The notes under the pieces are model-generated. The model was not told the origin of the DNA. It made no database searches and worked only from the letters and a program-made list of their open reading frames with translations. Below are positions 1-11,107 of a DNA stretch of 22,562 nucleotides, piece by piece. The number at the start of each line of letters is the position of its first letter. The stretch's first letter is position 1. Made by a program: the position numbers and the translations under genes. Origin of the DNA: DASPXY01 sp038227745 (GTDB taxonomy: Bacteria > Planctomycetota > Planctomycetia > Gemmatales > Gemmataceae); the NCBI GenBank assembly GCA_038227745.1, contig JBBRPS010000049.1, forward strand, positions 1 to 22,562. The letters run 5' to 3'.

Positions 1-14
1 AGACCAATGACTCA

Positions 15-1970
15 CTAGTCCTCCTCGAGCAGCTTCGCAATGATGCCGTAATCCTCCAGCGTCGTTGTGTCGCCGGTCGTCTGCCGGCCGCTGGCGATGT
101 CGCGCAGGAACCGCCGCATGATCTTCCCCGAGCGCGTCTTGGGCAGCGACTCCGTGAAGCGAATCTCGTCCGGCCGCGCCAGCGCCCCGATCTCCTTGAC
201 CACGTGGTCGCGCAGCTCCTTCTTCAGTTCCTCCGTCGGCTCGACGCCGCCGATCAGCGTCACGAAGCAGGCGATGCCCTCGCCCTTAATCTCGTCCGGC
301 TTGCCCACCACCGCCGCCTCCGCGACTTTGGGGTGATGCACCAGCGCGCTCTCGACCTCCATCGTGCTCAGGCGGTGCCCCGAGACGTTCAGCACGTCAT
401 CGACGCGGCCCATGATCCAGAAGTAACCGTCCTCGTCCTGGCGCGCCCCGTCCGCGGTGAAGTAGCAGTGCGGCACCTGCGACCAGTATTGCTCGCGGTA
501 GCGCGCGTCGTCGCCGTAGATCGTCCGCAGCATCGACGGCCACGGCTTGCGGATGACCAGGAGGCCGCCCTGGTTCGGCGGCAGCGCCCGCCCCTGCCGG
601 TCCACGATCTCCGGGACCACGCCGGGGAACGGCCGCGTCGCGGAACCCGGCTTGGTCGCGATCGCGCCCGGCAGCGGCGCGATCATAATCATGCCCGTCT
701 CCGTCTGCCACCACGTATCGACGATCGGGCAGCGCTTATGGCCGATCACCTCGTGATACCACATCCACGCCTCGGGGTTGATCGGCTCGCCCACGGTGCC
801 CAGCAGGCGCAGGCTGGACAGGTCGTGCTGGTTCGGCCACTGGTCGCCCCACTTGACGAAGGTGCGGATGGCGGTCGGGGCGGTGTAGAAGAGGGTGACG
901 CGGTACTTCTCGATGATCGACCAGAAGCGGTCCTCGCGCGGGTGGTTCGGCGCCCCCTCGTACATCAGCGTCGTGGCTCCGTTGGCGAGCGGGCCGTAGA
1001 CGATGTAGCTGTGCCCCGTCACCCAGCCGATGTCGGCGGTACACCAGTAGGTGTCTTCCTCGCGCAGGTCGAAGACCCACTCGTGCGTCAGCGCTACGCC
1101 GAGGAGGTAGCCCGCGCTGGTGTGCAGCACGCCCTTGGGTTTGCCGGTCGAGCCGCTGGTGTAGAGGATGTAGAGCGGGTGCTCGCTGTCGAGCGGCTCG
1201 GCGGGGCAGTCGGGCGAGGCGTCGGCCATCAGGTCGTGCCACCACAGGTCGCGGCCGGGCTGCATGTCCACCTGGGTGTTGCAGCGGTTGAAGACGACGC
1301 ACTTCTCGACGGTCGGCGACCTGGCAAGGGCGGCATCGACGTTCTGCTTGAGCGCCACGACCTTGCCGCGCCGCCAGCCGCCGTCGGCGGTGATGACGAG
1401 GCGCGCCTTGGCGTCGTTGTTGCGGTCGGCGACGGCGTCGGCGCTGAAGCCGCCGAAGATGACGCTGTGCGTGGCGCCGATGCGGGCGCAGGCGAGCATG
1501 GCGATGGCCAGCTCGGGCACCATCGGCATGTAGAGGGTGACGCGGTCGCCGGCCTTGATGCCGAGGCCCTTGAGGACGTTGGCGAACTTGCAGACCTCGC
1601 GGTGCAGGTCCTGGTAGCGCAGCACGCGGCTGTCGCCCGGCTCGCCCTCCCAGATGATGGCCGCCTTGTTCTTGCGCGGGCCGTCGAGGTGGCGGTCGAG
1701 GCAGTTGTAGCTGACGTTGAGCTTGCCGCCGTCGAACCAGCGGGCGTGCGGCTCGTTCCAGACGAGGACCCTGTCCCAGCGCTTGAACCAGTGCAGCGCC
1801 TCGGCCTGCTGCGCCCAGAAGCCTTCAGGGTCGTCCTTCGCACGCTGCCAGAGCTGTTCGTACGCGGCGAGGCTCTTGACGTGGGCGCGGGAGGCGAAGT
1901 CGGCCGACGGCGGGAACTGGCGGGTTTCCTTGAGGACGCTGGTGATGTTCGACGGGGTCGAAGAAGACAT
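15..1970 (-). CDS. acs: Acetyl-CoA synthetase (acetate--CoA ligase, AMP-forming)
   Basis: The enzyme activates acetate with ATP to acetyl-AMP and transfers it to CoA, in the cytoplasm. The 651-aa product matches the usual family length of about 650. Visible motifs are the N-terminal ACAS-type region, the AMP-binding loop YTSGSTGKPKG at 270-280, DTWWQTETG at 418-426 (a Trp at this place limits the pocket to acetate in the family), the hinge GRVDDVLNVSGHR at 521-533 and PKTRSGKIMRR at 610-620. K616 is the equivalent of the lysine that is reversibly acetylated in known Acs enzymes. The frame stays open 66 codons further upstream, but I choose the ATG at 1970: GGAGG lies 9 nt before it and conserved Acs sequence begins just after. 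It diverges from the DUF4058 gene. No acetyltransferase or deacetylase gene is adjacent. Confidence 0.97.
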   Translation of the reverse strand: MSSSTPSNITSVLKETRQFPPSADFASRAHVKSLAAYEQLWQRAKDDPEGFWAQQAEALHWFKRWDRVLVWNEPHARWFDGGKLNVSYNCLDRHLDGPRKNKAAIIWEGEPGDSRVLRYQDLHREVCKFANVLKGLGIKAGDRVTLYMPMVPELAIAMLACARIGATHSVIFGGFSADAVADRNNDAKARLVITADGGWRRGKVVALKQNVDAALARSPTVEKCVVFNRCNTQVDMQPGRDLWWHDLMADASPDCPAEPLDSEHPLYILYTSGSTGKPKGVLHTSAGYLLGVALTHEWVFDLREEDTYWCTADIGWVTGHSYIVYGPLANGATTLMYEGAPNHPREDRFWSIIEKYRVTLFYTAPTAIRTFVKWGDQWPNQHDLSSLRLLGTVGEPINPEAWMWYHEVIGHKRCPIVDTWWQTETGMIMIAPLPGAIATKPGSATRPFPGVVPEIVDRQGRALPPNQGGLLVIRKPWPSMLRTIYGDDARYREQYWSQVPHCYFTADGARQDEDGYFWIMGRVDDVLNVSGHRLSTMEVESALVHHPKVAEAAVVGKPDEIKGEGIACFVTLIGGVEPTEELKKELRDHVVKEIGALARPDEIRFTESLPKTRSGKIMRRFLRDIASGRQTTGDTTTLEDYGIIAKLLEED

Positions 1971-2158
1971 GGCCGTTGCCTCCAGGGGGTCGCGTGTTTG
2001 TCGGAAAGCGCGCGCGCGGTCGCGGGATGCTGCCAATTCTAAAGACTGGGCGCGGGCGGGGGAAGGTGGCGGGCGACGACCGTTCTGGCGTCGGCGCGGG
2101 CCGGCGGGTATTCTTAGGTGAGAGTGGGGAAGCGAAACCAAGGTCGGAGGAATGTGCG

Positions 2159-2911
2159 ATGCCGTCACCTTTCCCGGGGATGAACCCCTACCTCGAACAG
2201 GCGGACGTCTGGACCGACTTCCACCAGAGTTTCATCGTCTCGATCCGGGACGCGCTGCGGGCGCAGGTCGATCCCCGCTACATCGTCAAGATCGAGGAGC
2301 AGCTGTACGTCCACGAACCGCCTGCCGAGGCTCGGCGCCTCATCGGGAGGGCCGATCTTTGTCTCAGCCCTGGCATTGCAGGGGCACCGGGCGCCAAGGC
2401 GACTGTCCTGAAGGCGCCGGCCTGCGTCGAACTGCTCGACGTCGATGTGGAGAAGCTATCCCGCGTGGAGATCCGCGATCGGGCCAGCCGACAACTCATC
2501 ACCGCTGTGGAACTCCTCAGCCCCGCGAACAAATACGCCGGCCCCGACCGCAAACAGTATTTGTCCAAGCGCCGGCATCTCCTCGCCAGCCCGGTACACC
2601 TCGTGGAAATTGACTTGCTCCGCGGCGGGCCGCGAATGCCGTTCTCGGGGTCGCCCGATTGCGATTACTGCGTGCTCGTCAGTCGTCATGAGCAGCGGCC
2701 GGTCGCGGGGCTCTGGCCGGTTCGCCTCCGCGAGCCGCTGCCGGTGGTGCCTGTCCCCGTGCGTGCGCCCGACCCCGACGCCCGGCTGGAACTGCAGCCA
2801 CTGCTGCACCGCTGTTACGATTCGGCTGGCTATCAGACGTACATTTACGACGGCGCGCCCTCGCCGAACCTGTCGGCGGAAGACGCCGCCTGGGCGCAAC
2901 AACTCCTTTGA
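2159..2911 (+). CDS. DUF4058 family protein
   Basis: A 250-aa cytoplasmic protein of unknown function. The N-terminal signature MPSPFPGMNPYLE and the C-terminal region around YQTYIYDGAPSP are typical of DUF4058, a family I associate with planctomycetes and cyanobacteria. The start is the ATG at 2159, with GGAGG at 2146-2150; the open frame upstream to 1976 is not family-like. The central segment VELLSPANK (117-125), followed by a K/R-rich stretch with a Tyr and then VHLVEIDLL (146-154), resembles the core of Uma2/DUF820 proteins, which have a PD-(D/E)XK nuclease fold. D66, E118 and K125 could be active-site remnants; this is inference. The gene converges on gyrA with only 15 nt between stop codons. 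Confidence 0.88.
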   Translation: MPSPFPGMNPYLEQADVWTDFHQSFIVSIRDALRAQVDPRYIVKIEEQLYVHEPPAEARRLIGRADLCLSPGIAGAPGAKATVLKAPACVELLDVDVEKLSRVEIRDRASRQLITAVELLSPANKYAGPDRKQYLSKRRHLLASPVHLVEIDLLRGGPRMPFSGSPDCDYCVLVSRHEQRPVAGLWPVRLREPLPVVPVPVRAPDPDARLELQPLLHRCYDSAGYQTYIYDGAPSPNLSAEDAAWAQQLL

Positions 2912-2926
2912 CTCCTCGCCGCGGGT

Positions 2927-5734
<2,808 letters not shown>

Positions 5735-5741
5735 TGCAGGG

Positions 5742-5748
5742 ATCCTCA
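5742..5748 (-). promoter_or_regulatory. Ribosome binding site deciding the gyrA TTG start
   Basis: On the minus strand TGAGGAT sits with GAGGA 8 nt before the TTG at 5734. This is the main support for a TTG start, since no nearby in-frame ATG was found on either side of it. Confidence 0.55.
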
Positions 5749-5811
5749 GCGGGTTCGGGATCGGGTCCAGGGCGAGAAATCGTCGGAAAAAACCTCGATT
5801 TCCTTCTCGGT

Positions 5812-5818
5812 TATCATA
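5812..5818. promoter_or_regulatory. Candidate -10 region(s) in the divergent gyrA / methyltransferase promoter region
   Basis: The 156-nt gap between gyrA and the methyltransferase gene has a small AT-rich patch. Read on the minus strand it gives TATGAT (5813-5818), five of six matches to TATAAT and suitably placed for gyrA. On the plus strand the overlapping TATCAT (5812-5817) could serve the methyltransferase gene. No convincing -35 box was found 16-18 nt upstream on either strand, so this is tentative. Confidence 0.3.
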
Positions 5819-5890
5819 TCAGAAGCGGTACACTTACACCACGCCGGTTGGGCCGCGCGGGGGCGGAATTTGCCACGCTGGGAGGGGCCG

Positions 5891-6517
5891 ATGATCGAGC
5901 TGTTACGGCACGCGCAGGGCGGCTTCCAGACCATTCTCGCCGATCCGCCGTGGAGGTTCGTGAATCGCACCGGGAAGGTCGCGCCGGAGCACCGCCACCT
6001 GCGCCGCTACCGCACCATGGAACTGGAAGAGATCACGGCCCTGCCGGTGACGACCCTCGTGGGCGAGCGCTGCCACCTCTACCTGTGGGTGCCGAATGCC
6101 CTGCTGCCGGACGGGCTCCAGGTGCTGCGCGCGTGGGGATTCAGCTACAAGAGCAATCTCGTCTGGTACAAGGTGCGCAAGGACGGCGGGCCGGACGGGC
6201 GCGGCGTCGGCTTCTACTTCCGCAACGTGACGGAGTTGCTGCTGTTCGGCGTGCGCGGCAAGAACGCGCGGACGCTGAAGCCAGGGCGGCGGCAGGTCAA
6301 CCTGCTGCCGTCGGCGAAGCGCGACCACTCGCGCAAGCCGGAGGCGTTTCACGACCTGATCGAGCGCTGCAGCTCGGGGCCGTACCTGGAGCTGTTCGCG
6401 CGCGAGCGGCGGGCGGGGTGGACCCAGTGGGGAGACGAACTGGGGCCACTGCCGCAAGAGCAGGCGGCCCCGGCCTTGGAGGATGATCCGACCGACTGCC
6501 GTCTTGCCTCTCGTTAG
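5891..6517 (+). CDS. MT-A70 family adenine-N6 methyltransferase (orphan)
   Basis: A 208-aa predicted S-adenosylmethionine-dependent methyltransferase. DPPW at 18-21, in ILADPPWRF, is the catalytic motif of MT-A70 and related N6-adenine methyltransferases. The C-terminal part carries RKPEAFHDLIERC (148-160) and YLELFARERRAGWTQWGDE (165-183), also typical of bacterial members. The start is the ATG at 5891, with GGAGGGG at 5881-5887. The same frame happens to be open far back into the gyrA antisense, which is a GC-codon artefact. No restriction endonuclease or specificity subunit is adjacent, so it is an orphan. Target (DNA or RNA) and sequence specificity cannot be read from the window. It is divergent from gyrA. 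Confidence 0.88.
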   Translation: MIELLRHAQGGFQTILADPPWRFVNRTGKVAPEHRHLRRYRTMELEEITALPVTTLVGERCHLYLWVPNALLPDGLQVLRAWGFSYKSNLVWYKVRKDGGPDGRGVGFYFRNVTELLLFGVRGKNARTLKPGRRQVNLLPSAKRDHSRKPEAFHDLIERCSSGPYLELFARERRAGWTQWGDELGPLPQEQAAPALEDDPTDCRLASR

Positions 6518-6878
6518 AGCGCTTTGCGGCCGGGAAAGTGCCTGGCGAGCGCCGGGGCTTGTCTCGCTTCCCCCCGCCGCCCCCCTCGATACGAGGGCGC
6601 AGAATAGCCCGCGCCCCCCCTCGGCAATCGACCGCGCGGATTTGTAGCCGACCTCCGGGGCTGCTTCGCCGGCACTGCTGACTTCCCGGACCGAGAGCAC
6701 GGCTACAGCAGTGCTGCAGCAGTGTTGTTGTAGCGTGAAGACTTTCCGAAGCTAAACTGCATTTTTTGACACTCGGATGTGCCGAGGCCGGCGACTGCAA
6801 GGGACGGGGACGTCCCGGCACACCCGCTCGGAAACCAGTGAGCCATCCTTCGAGGCATCGAACCCCGGGAGGTCCGCG
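6518..6878 (+). other. Intergenic region between methyltransferase and Calx-beta genes
   Basis: This 361-nt gap holds no ORF that I can support. It contains C-rich tracts, an RNA-type hairpin (6703-6733), a T6 tract (6762-6767) and, at its end, GGGAGG (6867-6872), the ribosome binding site of the next gene. A TTGACA at 6766-6771 has no matching -10 at a proper distance. The promoter of the next gene probably lies here but I cannot place it. Confidence 0.6.
6703..6733 (+). other. Predicted RNA hairpin made from two CAGCAGTG copies
   Basis: The 31-nt segment begins CTACAGCAG and ends TTGTTGTAG. Folded as plus-strand RNA it gives 14 consecutive pairs around a 3-nt loop, several of them G-U. The complementary strand would have A-C mismatches instead, so the structure is strand-specific. 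There is no U-tract directly after it, so it is not a standard intrinsic terminator. It may stabilise the 3' end of the methyltransferase transcript or be chance. Confidence 0.4.
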
Positions 6879-9353
6879 ATGGTGATACGTCCCTTGCGAC
6901 TCTGCCTTGTCGTCCTCATCCTGGGCGCCGCTCTCCTCGGGCAGCGCGCCGACTCCGGGGGGGGCACGCAGCCCCCGGTGACGGTCAGCTTCAAATCGAA
7001 GACCTACTCGGTCAGCGAAAAGGTCGGCGACGCCGAGATCGAGGTCATCCGCGAGGGCGACCCCAATCCCGAGGTTTCCGTCACCTTCCAGACCAGCGCG
7101 GGGACGGCCACCGCGGGCAAGGACTACGAGGAGAAGACCGCGACCGTCACCTTCGCCACAGGCGTGACCTCGCAAAAGGTCAAGGTCAAGATCCTCTACA
7201 CCAACACGCCCGACCCGAACCGGACCGTCAACCTGACGCTCAAGGACCCCACGGCCTGCGCCCTGAAGGACCCGTACACGGCAACGCTCATCATCCTCGA
7301 CGAGGACGCCCCGAAGAAGCCGGTCATCTCGAACGTGGACTCCCCGAACTCGCTGAACGAGGGGGACACGGCCACGGTGAAGGTGACGATCCAGCACCCG
7401 ACCCTGAACGAGACAATGACGGTGAAGATCGAGTGGGGCGACGGCGTCTCTCCGGCCGAGGAGAGGACCGTCACCAACGCCACCGGCATCACGGACGTCA
7501 CGTTCACCCACCTCTACGTCGATGACAACCCCACCGGCACCCCGCAGGACGACAACAAGGTCAAAATCACCGTGACCGATTCCAAGTCGAACACCGACTC
7601 CAAGGAGGTCACGATCACCGTCATGAACGTGGCGCCGACGGTCACCGTGCTGACGGTGTCCCCGCCCGACGCGGGCAACAAAGTCACGGTACACGGCGAA
7701 TTCACGGACCCGGGTGCGACGGATACGTTCAGCCTGCAGGTCGTCTGGGGCGACGCCTCGGCGCCGCAGACGGTGGACCTCAAGAAAGCCCGCACGTTCG
7801 ACCTGACGCACGTGTTCATGGGCGGCGTCCCCGTGGACGGCTACCTCATCGTCTTCACGCTCACCGACGACGACACGGGGCAGACCAAGGAGCAGCGTCG
7901 GGCCCGCCGGGTGCAGATCCGGGCGGACGTCAACCGCGACGGCAACCTGGACGGGACGGACGACTCCGAGACGCTGAAGCTCAACAGCGGTACGGTCGTC
8001 ATCGCCGACAAGGAGGGCGTCTACGCCGACACCGGCTTGCAGGTCGGGGGGACACAGTACATCCCGGCGGAGAAGGCCCTGCGCCGCGAGATCAAGTTCC
8101 TCGGCGCCGACGTCGTGGCGAAGCGGAGCTCCGCCCGGGTCCGCCTCTTCGACGCGGCGACCGCCGGCACCGAGCAGGCCTTCGACGGCAATAGCGAGGT
8201 GAAGCTGAAGAAGGACACGTCCTACTGGCTGCAGGGCGGCACCGACCCCAGCCCGGGGGTGCGCCAGGACTGGCTCAAGGTGAAGGAGGACGCCGGGGGC
8301 GGTACCTACGCCGCGGGGGATCAGCTGAACATCACGGTGCTGTGGGTGAACATCTCGACGCGCATCACCGGCCCGCGGACGGGCAAGCCCCTCTTCGACG
8401 GCTACGACACCGTCACGACGAGGTTCGGCCAGCCCAACCTTGGGGTGCAGCGCTCGGCCGCGGGCAGCACCGAGGGGACGAAGGCCGCCTTCGCCGCCAT
8501 CGAGATTCAGGGGTCGATCCTGCCCAAGGACTTCTCCCTGCCCGGCGTCACCTTCCCCGTCGGCTTCGTCGCTGGGACCGCGCCCGACAAGACCAACGTC
8601 AACGGCACGCCGACGAAGGCGACGCTGGGGTTCGTCTTCCGCCGCTACCGGAACTTCAAGGGGTACATCAACGGCATGACGGCGGCCGACGAGATCAAGA
8701 GCTACGACGACAGCGTGCGCTTGTTCCAGGACGTCACGCCCGACACGGACCCCGACAGCAACCTGCTGATCATCGACTTCGACGGCCCCGGCGGCGCCCT
8801 GTTCCCGCTCTTCGTCTACGCCCAGCAGCAGCGGAACAACTTCTGGGAGCACATCGTCTTCTACTGGGGGAACTCCACCAAGCCCGAGCGCGTCACCAAG
8901 CGGATCGTTTGGGCTAGCACCATCGACTTCATGCTCGATTTCAACCTCAAGGCGGTGTTCCTGTACGACGCGCCCAACGGGATCGGTGCCCGCAACAAGC
9001 TCCTGGGCGACACCCAGCTGGCGTCCCTGGACGTGGCTTTCCCCAACGCCCCGAACATGACCGTCGCCAATAACGCGGCCGGGAACAAAGACCTGAAGAA
9101 CAAGACAACTATTGATATCATTATCGATGGGACCGATCTGATCGGGCAGGTGACTCTGCGGAAGGCAGGGAAGGACCCGATGGAGCCGTTAGGTGCCTTC
9201 GCCCAGGCGGACCCGGGAGATCCGCGGCGCTCGCTGCTGACGAAGATCAAGATCACCATCCCGATCGACGGGACCGTCGGCGACGTGTGGGACCTGGTCA
9301 TCGAAAATCCGAAGGGGAAATCCACGATCGGTGGGTTCAAAATTGTCAACTGA
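6879..9353 (+). CDS. Secreted Calx-beta / PKD-like domain protein
   Basis: An 824-aa predicted extracellular or surface protein. The N-terminus MVIRPLRLCLVVLILGAALLG is a signal peptide or anchor. A Calx-beta domain spans about 33-143 (hallmark SAGTATAGKDY at 73-83). Two PKD/Ig-like beta domains follow, at about 148-250 and 251-346, each with a WGD motif (WGDGVSPA and WGDASAPQ). A short Asp-rich segment DVNRDGNLDGTDD (350-362) looks like a calcium-binding EF-hand or dockerin-type loop. The remaining 450 residues are unrecognised and end in a beta-rich stretch. The start is the ATG at 6879, with GGGAGG 6 nt upstream and the signal peptide immediately after. It is the first of three same-strand genes, with 41 nt to the next. 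Roles in adhesion or matrix are inference only. Confidence 0.85.
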   Translation: MVIRPLRLCLVVLILGAALLGQRADSGGGTQPPVTVSFKSKTYSVSEKVGDAEIEVIREGDPNPEVSVTFQTSAGTATAGKDYEEKTATVTFATGVTSQKVKVKILYTNTPDPNRTVNLTLKDPTACALKDPYTATLIILDEDAPKKPVISNVDSPNSLNEGDTATVKVTIQHPTLNETMTVKIEWGDGVSPAEERTVTNATGITDVTFTHLYVDDNPTGTPQDDNKVKITVTDSKSNTDSKEVTITVMNVAPTVTVLTVSPPDAGNKVTVHGEFTDPGATDTFSLQVVWGDASAPQTVDLKKARTFDLTHVFMGGVPVDGYLIVFTLTDDDTGQTKEQRRARRVQIRADVNRDGNLDGTDDSETLKLNSGTVVIADKEGVYADTGLQVGGTQYIPAEKALRREIKFLGADVVAKRSSARVRLFDAATAGTEQAFDGNSEVKLKKDTSYWLQGGTDPSPGVRQDWLKVKEDAGGGTYAAGDQLNITVLWVNISTRITGPRTGKPLFDGYDTVTTRFGQPNLGVQRSAAGSTEGTKAAFAAIEIQGSILPKDFSLPGVTFPVGFVAGTAPDKTNVNGTPTKATLGFVFRRYRNFKGYINGMTAADEIKSYDDSVRLFQDVTPDTDPDSNLLIIDFDGPGGALFPLFVYAQQQRNNFWEHIVFYWGNSTKPERVTKRIVWASTIDFMLDFNLKAVFLYDAPNGIGARNKLLGDTQLASLDVAFPNAPNMTVANNAAGNKDLKNKTTIDIIIDGTDLIGQVTLRKAGKDPMEPLGAFAQADPGDPRRSLLTKIKITIPIDGTVGDVWDLVIENPKGKSTIGGFKIVN

Positions 9354-9394
9354 CCCGCGTCGCGCTGCTCTCCTCTGACAGCGAGGGATTTTCT

Positions 9395-9949
9395 ATGGTG
9401 ATCCAACTTGCCTTTTTGTGGGCGTCGTTCGACATGGCGGGCGGCCCTGGCGCGCGGCCCGAAAGCCCCGCGGCCGCCCTGGCTCGACAGCTGGGCGACG
9501 CGAAGATCTGGACGGACCCGCGTCGCCTGAAGGAGCTGCGCGAGGCGCTGCAGGAAGTCCCCCGGCTCCGGCCCGCGGGGCTCCTGCCCGTCCTCGCCCG
9601 ACACATCCACTACCGGCCGCCGATGTTCTCCCTCAGCGAGGGGGACCGCGTCTATTACGCCTTCCACGCGCTCAAGAGCTACGGACTGAAGGCGGTCGAG
9701 CCCCTCCTGAACGAGCTTAAGGCGGACCCCATCCCCAAGGGGACTGAGGGCATCTACCGCGAAATCTTCCTGGAAGACGGCGAGCGTAAGTCCCGCACGG
9801 CCGTCCACTGCCTGGAGGAGATTTATGCCGAAGGCGGCTTCGGCAGGGAGATGGCGCGCGCACGCATCGAACTGCAGTTGCGGACCGAAGAGGGCGAGGC
9901 CCGCAAACGCCTCGAGAGGGCCATCCAGCTCCTGAACGTCAAGAGGTGA
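9395..9949 (+). CDS. Hypothetical protein, helical, possibly exported
   Basis: A 184-aa protein that I do not recognise. The ATG at 9395 is preceded by GAGGG at a 7-nt distance. The first 20 residues are mildly hydrophobic (MVIQLAFLWASFDMAGG) and could be a short signal peptide, though a weak one. The remainder reads as amphipathic helices. HALKSYGLKAVEPLLNELKA (91-110) looks like one HEAT/ARM-type repeat, and the C-terminus (about 150-184) is a charged helix. It lies between the Calx-beta gene (41 nt) and the STN-like membrane protein gene (15 nt) on the same strand, so co-expression and a shared function with those exported proteins are likely. Confidence 0.7.
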   Translation: MVIQLAFLWASFDMAGGPGARPESPAAALARQLGDAKIWTDPRRLKELREALQEVPRLRPAGLLPVLARHIHYRPPMFSLSEGDRVYYAFHALKSYGLKAVEPLLNELKADPIPKGTEGIYREIFLEDGERKSRTAVHCLEEIYAEGGFGREMARARIELQLRTEEGEARKRLERAIQLLNVKR

Positions 9950-9964
9950 CCTAGCCGCACGGGG

Positions 9965-11107
9965 GTGGTTGTGACTTGCTTTCTCCGGCCGTGTCTCGTC
10001 CTCGGCTGGCTGCTTGGCGCGACCGCGCTGGTGCATGCCCAGCCGCCGTCCGCGCCGTGGCGCCAGTGGGAGCCCGGCGAGTTGTGGCGCGTCCAGGTCG
10101 AGCGCCCCGGAGATGCCGCCAAGGGGCCGCTGCTGTTCTACTTCACCGTCAGCGGACCGATCCCGTTCGATGGCGTCCCCTGCTGGCGCCTGCTCATCAA
10201 CTCGTCCCGTGAGAGCGGGCTGGATTGCCACGCAGATCTGCTCATCGACCGATCGACCGGCGTGGTCCGCAGGCTGCGCCGCCTGCTGTCCGATGGCAGT
10301 TCCGCCGTCGAGCCTCTGGATGCCGCCCATTACGCCGAGGTGTTGAGCGGGCCCCTGGGTGTCATGCCCTTTGAGTTCATCGCCGCCCCGGTCGGCGCGG
10401 CTACGACTGTGGTCACCCAGGGAATCCCGGTCCGCGCCTCGTCCCGTCACGAGGCCGCCCTGACACGGGTGACAGCCGACCTGTTCCCCAGCGGGGAGTC
10501 GGGCATCCGGCTGGAGCAGACCTGGGCCGTGGGCGAGAAGTGGTGGCGGACGTGCGAGCGCTGGGTGCGGGGGCGGTGCGTGCTGCGCGCCCGCTGGGTG
10601 AACCCGCCGCCCGGGGCCACCGCGGCGCCGCCGAAGCGCGTGCGCGTGCAGACGGCGCCGGCCGACCCGATGCAGGCGCTCCGCGCCGACGCCCGCCTGC
10701 AGGCCCGCCTGACCTTGGTGGGCGACCGCTTCGTCTTCGCTAAGGTCCTCGGCGCCGTGCAGCGGGCGACCGGGGTCGAGCTGACCCTCGGCCCGTCGCT
10801 GTGGCACCATCATCCCAACCTGGGGACCCTCCAGCTGCGCGACTGCCCCGCGTGGACTGTCCTGGGACTCCTCGCCCGGCAGGACCTCTCGGACGGCCAC
10901 TGGGTTTCTTCTGGGGGCGGTTACCGCCTGGAGGGCAAGTCGCGTGCGGAACGGATCTCGCCGCCCCCCCGTGCCGCACGCCCCGCGCCCGTTGTCGCCG
11001 AAGCCTCCAACACGTTCACCGTGCTGGTCATCAGCCTGGTCAACCTGGCGCTCTTCGTGGGCGTGCTGCTCTTCCGTTTCCGGCGCCGCTCGCGGAAAGC
11101 GCGGTGA
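9965..11107 (+). CDS. Exported, C-terminally membrane-anchored protein with STN-like region
   Basis: A 380-aa protein of unknown function. A signal peptide is visible (hydrophobic LVLGWLLGATALVHA, cleavage probably after VHA at residue 25). The middle (about 30-215) is beta-rich with no recognised family. Residues about 243-325 resemble an STN (secretin/TonB short N-terminal) domain: FVFAKVLGAVQRATGVELTL followed by LRDCPAWTVLGLLARQ and GHWVSSGGGYRLEG. After a Pro/Ala linker, a transmembrane helix at about 350-371 and a basic tail RFRRRSRKAR give a type I orientation. The start is GTG at 9965; a second in-frame GTG at 9971 is also possible. Last gene of the 6879-11107 cluster; no intrinsic terminator is obvious after it. 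Confidence 0.75.
   Translation: MVVTCFLRPCLVLGWLLGATALVHAQPPSAPWRQWEPGELWRVQVERPGDAAKGPLLFYFTVSGPIPFDGVPCWRLLINSSRESGLDCHADLLIDRSTGVVRRLRRLLSDGSSAVEPLDAAHYAEVLSGPLGVMPFEFIAAPVGAATTVVTQGIPVRASSRHEAALTRVTADLFPSGESGIRLEQTWAVGEKWWRTCERWVRGRCVLRARWVNPPPGATAAPPKRVRVQTAPADPMQALRADARLQARLTLVGDRFVFAKVLGAVQRATGVELTLGPSLWHHHPNLGTLQLRDCPAWTVLGLLARQDLSDGHWVSSGGGYRLEGKSRAERISPPPRAARPAPVVAEASNTFTVLVISLVNLALFVGVLLFRFRRRSRKAR

Noticed and set aside
204..2042. Long plus-strand frame opposite acs
   Set aside because: Antisense shadow of an unmistakable acetyl-CoA synthetase; no domain signal.
1971..2168. 66-residue N-terminal extension of Acs
   Set aside because: Arg/Pro-rich non-family sequence that would overlap the DUF4058 start; the ATG at 1970 has a good ribosome binding site and gives the normal length.
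6762..6788. T6 tract and TTGACA as terminator or promoter
   Set aside because: The T-tract is too far from the hairpin at 6703-6733 for an intrinsic terminator, and no -10 box follows the TTGACA at the proper distance.
6297..8852. Long minus-strand frame opposite the Calx-beta gene
   Set aside because: Repetitive V/G/D/R/L-rich translation without domains, while the plus strand has a ribosome binding site, signal peptide and clear domains.
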